From the NCBI GenBank assembly GCA_024220505.1, contig JAKZZE010000006.1:124001-188000 (forward strand): 64,000 bases of DNA. Reading direction: 5' to 3'. This stretch comes from Rhizopus arrhizus (lineage: Eukaryota > Mucoromycota > Mucoromycetes > Mucorales > Rhizopodaceae). The position numbers and the translations under genes were made by a program. A model generated the notes under the pieces. The model was not told the DNA's origin and did no database searches. It worked only from the letters and a program-made list of their open reading frames with translations. This document shows, piece by piece, positions 59,230 to 64,000 of this stretch (position 1 is its first letter; every line of letters begins with the position of its first letter).

Positions 59230-61629
59230 TCAAGATGAGTCAAGCTGATACATCTTTTTCCAGTAGTCAAGAGCAAATTGAATCGATTTCCGGTCTTTCG
59301 GAGATAGCACCAGCATCCCACCCAGCAACACCCGGAACGGCTCATCCTTTACGTTCTCATTCACCATCCGCTTCACGTATCTTTCTGCTGTGTCCCTATC
59401 TGTCATTAGATTCTGAAGATCCGCAACGTCCTCAAACAGGAACAGACCGTTCGTCGCGATCGCGTAAATCACACAGCCCAGGGACCACATGTCAGTCTCG
59501 GCCGTCACTTCATGCAGACCGTCGGTCAAAAGCTCCGGTGGTGTGAATCCTGTCTGGGATAAGCTGTGTCTGGCCAGTGATGTGCCTTGGCTTTGTACGC
59601 TCATAAAGCGACCCAAGGTCCAGTTGGACGTCGAGGGATCATAATAAAACGAGTTGGAGTCGATCGCCAGATGGACAAAGCCATTTTCATGAACGGCCTT
59701 GACGGCTATGATGACCGAAAGCGTAGACCAGACCCTGTTGTCTCTTCCTGGCTGATCGAGCGGTGACCAGAGGGTGTCAAAGAACAAGGTCTGAAGGGAT
59801 CGGGCTGGTATCGTGGGTGAGGTGATCCAGATGGACTGATAGCCATACCTTGGTGTGGGCGAGTTCAGCAAGATGACCCGTTCGCTCTTCATCACGGATG
59901 GGCTCTGGATCGCAGTGAGAGCATAGACAGCACGAATCAAGGTCTCTGTACGAGAAGAAGCAAAGTAGTGCACGCTGCAGTACCGGCCGTCGTCAGTCAT
60001 GAACGTTCTCGTCGCACATTCCTCCTGTCGATCATAACTCACTGGTTCATCCGGAAGGGATTTGTAAGCACCACTGAAGAGCATCATGGGCCCACTGCGC
60101 TCAGGTTCGAGCTCAAGCATTTCCTCATCCAACAGATCAGCAAAATCAACCCGTCCTTCGACATACGACAGCGGCCGAATGTCCGGTCGACCATCATTCC
60201 AGCAAGTGATTTCAGATGCCCTCTTGTCCTCTATACCGAGCGAAGGCTGGACCATGTGCGTCGTCAGACCGGCCGCATGCTGGACAGGTTCCTTGATCGA
60301 TCGCAGCTTCTCTTCAATATCGCCCGATGGGGTCAGCGTCTGACTCCTTCTTTTCCTTTGGCACAGCCAAAGTCCAGTGAGGAGAGCGGCAAACGCAAGA
60401 GAACCAAGGACGATGCCTGCGATTGCACCCGCACTCAGCCTGCCGGTGCTCGCTGACCTCTCTGGAAAAACAGTCGGCGTAGGCTGGGCGATCGTCTCGT
60501 TCCACACACGGAACTCGCCCTCTTGTTCCACCACGGCCATCCACTCAAGCTCTGTCCCGGGCATGGCCACCACCGAAAGGACGTGCTGCCCCTCCCTGCC
60601 ATCCCCTTCATCGTCTTTCGTCTGCACTCTTGTCACTGTCCAGGCACTCGGTGGATCGTCGCGCTTGGCGTGCTGAAGCTTGCTGAGGGCCATGGCTGAA
60701 GACGTCACGGTTCGGGTGGGGATACTTGCGCTGGCATCAGAGGCTGTGGTAGGATGGATGCTGGCGGAGGACAGGGTCGGTCGGTCTGGGTTGGGCTGAA
60801 GAGGACGGTAGGTAGAAAGGGATGGCTGATGGGAGTAGATGTTGAGATAACCCGTGGAAGGTTCATAGAACAGGATGTGTCTTGTCTGATTCAATGACAG
60901 CACACGGGCGCTACTTTCGGATGATTGTGTGAGATGACTGGACACTGCAAAGGTACTATAGATTTGATTTGTCAATTGATATTCAGAAATGGCAGTCGCT
61001 TGCAGCAGGTATACACTATTGGACTCCACATCGGCAGCAAGGACGCCAGGTTCGGTGAGTGTCGCTAATCTGGTCAGTGACAGGGGTGTATGGAGTATGT
61101 TGAGCGCTATTTCTTTGGATTTCTTTGAAACGAAAGCAATGCTGGATGTTGCGTTGATGGCGGCCATATTTACGGCTGAAATGATTTCCGTATCTGGCAA
61201 CCTGATGGATTCATTCGTAGAAAAGTAGGGATTATTGCCACTTATCTGTAGTTTTGAAAAGGACACATCCACTGTGTTGTTTTCTGGTCGATGTAATCTG
61301 TTCTCCAAGTCTGTAGTTCGATTTGCTTTAAAAAAAAGAAGGAATTTAATCTTGTTGTTTAAAATAAGAAAGGGGATGCTTAGTGTATACCAACTGTTTT
61401 TACTTTCAAAAATCATCAGTATAGAAGATTGAGTATTATCATAGGAACATAATCCAGTAAAGGTCATGTTGGATGGATATCCTTTCACATTGGACATCAC
61501 AATTGAATAAGTTAATGTTTGGTTTGTGCCAAGGTAGTTTAGATGATAATCGCTCGCCTGGTCACTTTTAGAGACAAACACAATTTTTCCGTCATTATAT
61601 CCAGAGCAAGCAACAGTTGGGGAATTCAT
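59230..61629 (-). CDS. Single-pass transmembrane protein with cytoplasmic pseudokinase domain
   Basis: One 799-residue frame. Residues ~1-390 are Ser/Thr/Asn-rich with repeated beta-rich motifs (KIVFVSKSD, HILFYEPSTGYLNIYS) and look like an extracellular sensor. A transmembrane helix follows at ~398-420 (AGAIAGIVLGSLAFAALLTGLWL) with the stop-transfer CQRKRR. Residues ~535-795 resemble a protein kinase: VHENGFVHLAIDSNSFYYD stands where the HRDLKPxN loop should be, LGRFM replaces DFG, then GFTPPELL (APE-like) and TAETDMWSLGCVIYAI. Catalytic Asp, DFG Asp and the Gly-rich loop are missing, so it should not transfer phosphate. No signal peptide is visible, so an upstream exon may be missing from the model; an unspliced intron could also lie near 61326-61390. 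Function unknown; receptor-like signalling scaffold is a reasonable guess. Confidence 0.8.
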   Translation of the reverse strand: MNSPTVACSGYNDGKIVFVSKSDQASDYHLNYLGTNQTLTYSIVMSNVKGYPSNMTFTGLCSYDNTQSSILMIFESKNSWYTLSIPFLILNNKIKFLLFFKANRTTDLENRLHRPENNTVDVSFSKLQISGNNPYFSTNESIRLPDTEIISAVNMAAINATSSIAFVSKKSKEIALNILHTPLSLTRLATLTEPGVLAADVESNSVYLLQATAISEYQLTNQIYSTFAVSSHLTQSSESSARVLSLNQTRHILFYEPSTGYLNIYSHQPSLSTYRPLQPNPDRPTLSSASIHPTTASDASASIPTRTVTSSAMALSKLQHAKRDDPPSAWTVTRVQTKDDEGDGREGQHVLSVVAMPGTELEWMAVVEQEGEFRVWNETIAQPTPTVFPERSASTGRLSAGAIAGIVLGSLAFAALLTGLWLCQRKRRSQTLTPSGDIEEKLRSIKEPVQHAAGLTTHMVQPSLGIEDKRASEITCWNDGRPDIRPLSYVEGRVDFADLLDEEMLELEPERSGPMMLFSGAYKSLPDEPVSYDRQEECATRTFMTDDGRYCSVHYFASSRTETLIRAVYALTAIQSPSVMKSERVILLNSPTPRYGYQSIWITSPTIPARSLQTLFFDTLWSPLDQPGRDNRVWSTLSVIIAVKAVHENGFVHLAIDSNSFYYDPSTSNWTLGRFMSVQSQGTSLARHSLSQTGFTPPELLTDGLHEVTAETDMWSLGCVIYAIATNGLFLFEDVADLQNLMTDRDTAERYVKRMVNENVKDEPFRVLLGGMLVLSPKDRKSIQFALDYWKKMYQLDSS

Positions 61630-62081
61630 ATAAATGAGATTAGATTAAAAAAGAAGAAAACAATAAAATCCTGTTTTTAGGGCATGTTTCTACTTTTTAT
61701 GCCACTTACAATGGGCTTAAAAAATATAAATATTTGTTAAAGTTTATGCCACTCTGGGTGGCTCACTGGGTGAAAAAAAAAAATTGTAAAAATAGAAAGT
61801 GTAACCTCAATACCAGGTAAAAATAGAACAGGGAAAAGAAAAAAAAGAAAAGCTTTTTACAACCGCTATAAAAAGTAACTGTTTCTGTGATAAAAAGAAT
61901 AACCGGTCCTGGTTTGTTCTTCAACTACTATTTTATTATGGAATTTTGCTTTACATTTTTAATATATACAGTATGCAGTTAAAGGGTTCTTTTTTTTTTT
62001 TTTTTTTTTCCACTGTTAAAAATCAAAAATAAACAGATGCATAAGCATACTTCATTCACAGCAAATCAGTTAGTCTACAAA
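61630..62081. other. Intergenic spacer
   Basis: 452 bp, AT-rich, with a T-run at 61991-62009. Near 61743-61770 the minus strand reads CCAGTGAGCCACCCAGAGTG, a possible single Tc1-type terminus without partner. Any missing 5' exon of the pseudokinase gene would have to lie here. Confidence 0.45.
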
Positions 62082-62960
62082 TCATTTGAATACTGCAATG
62101 TTTTGAAAAGCAGCCATCTCTTCTTCTTCCACCGGAAGCGAATGCTTTTCCAATAACACCAACTCAGTCCGACGATGCTCTATCTGATTCAACACGATAG
62201 CCCTGAGTAACATGGATGCTGAGAAATCCCGTGTGCTCTTTTTGTCTTCATTCAAATAGCCCAAACTAGCGCCATCTGGTATGAGTCCTAAAAACTCAAG
62301 TTGAGTACAATGCTGGAACAATTGTGTTACATGTCGACTGGACCAGGTGTTCTTGGTGGCGATCACCAGTGATCTTAAGGCAAGAGGTGTGGTTGACTTT
62401 AGAGAGTGAATCAGGTCCTCTGCCTGGAAATGGACTTGGCAGTTGACTGACAGCTCTTGTAAATCAGGACATCTGCTGATCAACTGACCCAAGGTGGTCG
62501 AGTCCAAGGAAACAAAATTGCTCTTTTGTTGCGAGTCGCCAATCAGCCTGAGCCGGTGCAACGTGAAAGGAGTCGTTTGGGTCTGTAAGGGGATGCGAAC
62601 TGAGTGGTCAGATAAAGTTAACCAGCCACAGACTGTGAGGTCTTTTAGTTGAGGACATGCTAGCAAGAGATACTGTATGATACTGTCTCGTACACCACGA
62701 ATATGAACCTTTTCAATCATCAATCGATGTGGTTCCAAAATGTCTTTTAAATCTTTCAGACTCCAAAGAGGCAAGGCTGTTGAACAGGTCTGCTTTGTGT
62801 CTTTCTCGGCATCCAACACGATACTCTTCCAGTAACACGGCTGATCACAAACGCTTCTGATCTTTAGACAGACATCTCTTGCTCGAGAGAGATCGACAGG
62901 AGACAATAAAGAAATGATTTCATAAAGTATTTCGTTTGGCAAGTGAATTAAGAAGGACAT
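62082..62960 (-). CDS. F-box protein with LRR-like repeats
   Basis: A 292-residue protein if started at MSFLIHLPNEILYEI (62960); an in-frame ATG 14 codons upstream would add a hydrophobic stretch that is not typical. The F-box spans residues ~3-45 (LPNEILYEIISLLSPVDLSRARDVCLKIRSV...W). Leucine-rich repeat-like segments follow: ACPQLKDLTVCGWLTL, RCPDLQELSVNC, HCTQLEFLGLIPDG. F-box proteins recruit substrates to SCF ubiquitin ligases through Skp1, with the LRR part choosing the substrate, unknown here. Single exon and tandem with the pseudokinase gene, same strand, 452 bp apart. Confidence 0.88.
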   Translation of the reverse strand: MSFLIHLPNEILYEIISLLSPVDLSRARDVCLKIRSVCDQPCYWKSIVLDAEKDTKQTCSTALPLWSLKDLKDILEPHRLMIEKVHIRGVRDSIIQYLLLACPQLKDLTVCGWLTLSDHSVRIPLQTQTTPFTLHRLRLIGDSQQKSNFVSLDSTTLGQLISRCPDLQELSVNCQVHFQAEDLIHSLKSTTPLALRSLVIATKNTWSSRHVTQLFQHCTQLEFLGLIPDGASLGYLNEDKKSTRDFSASMLLRAIVLNQIEHRRTELVLLEKHSLPVEEEEMAAFQNIAVFK

Positions 62961-64000
62961 TAAAAAAATGAATAAAAAATAAGCAACCCACTTTGTTTTC
63001 ATTCATCTCATGCCTTTTATATCCAAACACAAAAGAGGACCGGTCGCTGCCGAATAATATGCGTATGCTGAATATTTAATGAATGAGGGGGGGAAAAGAA
63101 AAGGAATTTCCTGTTTGTTTTATTTGGTTTATTGTTATTAGCACGGGATTAACAATCTTGCATTTATCTTGCTCTATAAACTTGATCTGAGCTATCCTTT
63201 TTTTTTAATTAAAGTATTCGTTACTCATTTGTCAGATTTATAGAGTACAGACAGTTTCTTTTTAAACAAGACAAAAAAAAAAGTTTAAATTGGCAATTAT
63301 AAGCATTCTCTTAAACATGTCGCTTTATTGGAATCATTATAGAAGGCATTTTACTACAGACAAATTCTGAAAAGATGTTTCTTGTAAGAAGCTATCCGAT
63401 TGAAAGCATTAGTTATGTTTATAGAACGTTCAAAGCAAGCCTGCAACTTTCACTCGTTCGCGTACTCATCTTGAGTCTTATTCAACAGCCATATTTTAAT
63501 CTCAAGCAATCCCTGTTTTTATATCATTTTATTTTAAATCCACTTTGCCCGTTTGACCGCGCTTTTGAGTGTATCACGATGTCAACCACTTGGACACCTC
63601 ACTATTCTATATTAAAGATCCATGGCAAAAAAGATTCTAGTAAAAAACCTGTATGTTCCTGAATACCCTCATGGTACTTTCTGACGTAAAACAATAAACC
63701 GGGACAGTCTACATGAATAAAAATCACGCGATTGGTCGTCTTTACTTTATTTGCTTTTTATCAAAAAAGAGAGAGAGAAAAGTGGCATGTTTTCAATGCT
63801 TATAGTAGACTGAGTGGTTACCTCCCCCATCATATTGATACGACAGTAATATTTTGAAATACATGAGTATACCAAATATGCATATCTGCATTATTATTAA
63901 TATTCAACACTTGATTATACATGAAATTGTTTCGACGATTGTCCGCGCCTATTCTAATATGACATACAAAGTTTGTTTAAAAAGCCATGTAGGAAAAAAA
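62961..64000. other. Terminal intergenic region
   Basis: The start includes the F-box gene promoter. A + strand frame at 63375-63662 (95 codons) has no recognisable domain and poor codon usage, and may be spurious or the first exon of a gene beyond the window. Nothing else is seen. Confidence 0.45.

Overview
The window looks like chromosomal DNA of an early-diverging filamentous fungus, most likely Mucoromycota and probably Mucorales. The reasons are AT-rich intergenic DNA full of poly-A/T runs, compact genes with many small GT-AG introns, fungal housekeeping genes (VTC polyphosphate proteins, HSP90, SRPK, MVD1, PDX1/SNZ), and a mix of Tc1/mariner, LTR and LINE elements. No CRISPR array and no convincing tRNA or rRNA gene was seen. 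The genus assignment is inference.

Layout. 1-4.6 kb is a transposon graveyard: a broken Tc1 transposase, an intact Tc1 transposase, a 3' Tc1 fragment, three ~213-bp MITE-like inverted-repeat units, a Gag remnant, and two near-identical solo LTRs, each with a perfect 5-bp target duplication. 4.6-7 kb is AT-rich and gene-free. 7-21.7 kb is gene-dense: transportin (KAP104-type), two tandem VTC paralogues, a TMBIM/Bax-inhibitor membrane protein, HSP90, the divergent ribosomal protein pair RPL35/RPL43 and an ankyrin protein. 21.7-28.6 kb is mostly non-coding, with one low-complexity coiled-coil protein and a 104-bp MITE. 28.6-42.5 kb holds a GC-rich PPR protein, an ADP-ribosylglycohydrolase-like pseudoenzyme, an SRPK kinase, a ribosomal L1-domain biogenesis protein, RPB8, a Cdc25/Acr2-type rhodanese, a tiny membrane protein and a TDRD3/RMI1-like protein. 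42.9-48.06 kb is a 5.2-kb repeat island bounded by ~490-bp inverted repeats and containing LINE debris, a 3x79-bp tandem array and a decayed gene of unknown family. 48.1-63 kb has mevalonate diphosphate decarboxylase, an MFS transporter, an unassigned small gene, VPS18, a beta-trefoil lectin, PDX1, a transmembrane pseudokinase and an F-box protein.

Gene arrangement. Many neighbours are convergent with very short 3' gaps (PPR/ARH-like 8 bp; small membrane protein/TDRD3-like 25 bp; VPS18/lectin 37 bp) or divergent with short shared promoters (RPL43/RPL35, UTP30-like/RPB8). These fit co-expression or antisense interference, but no operon-like pathway cluster is evident. The most unusual biology is a VPS18 gene without its N-terminal beta-propeller, two adjacent VTC paralogues with complementary loss of SPX and catalytic residues, a receptor-like transmembrane pseudokinase, and an ARH-family protein with its metal-binding motifs replaced.
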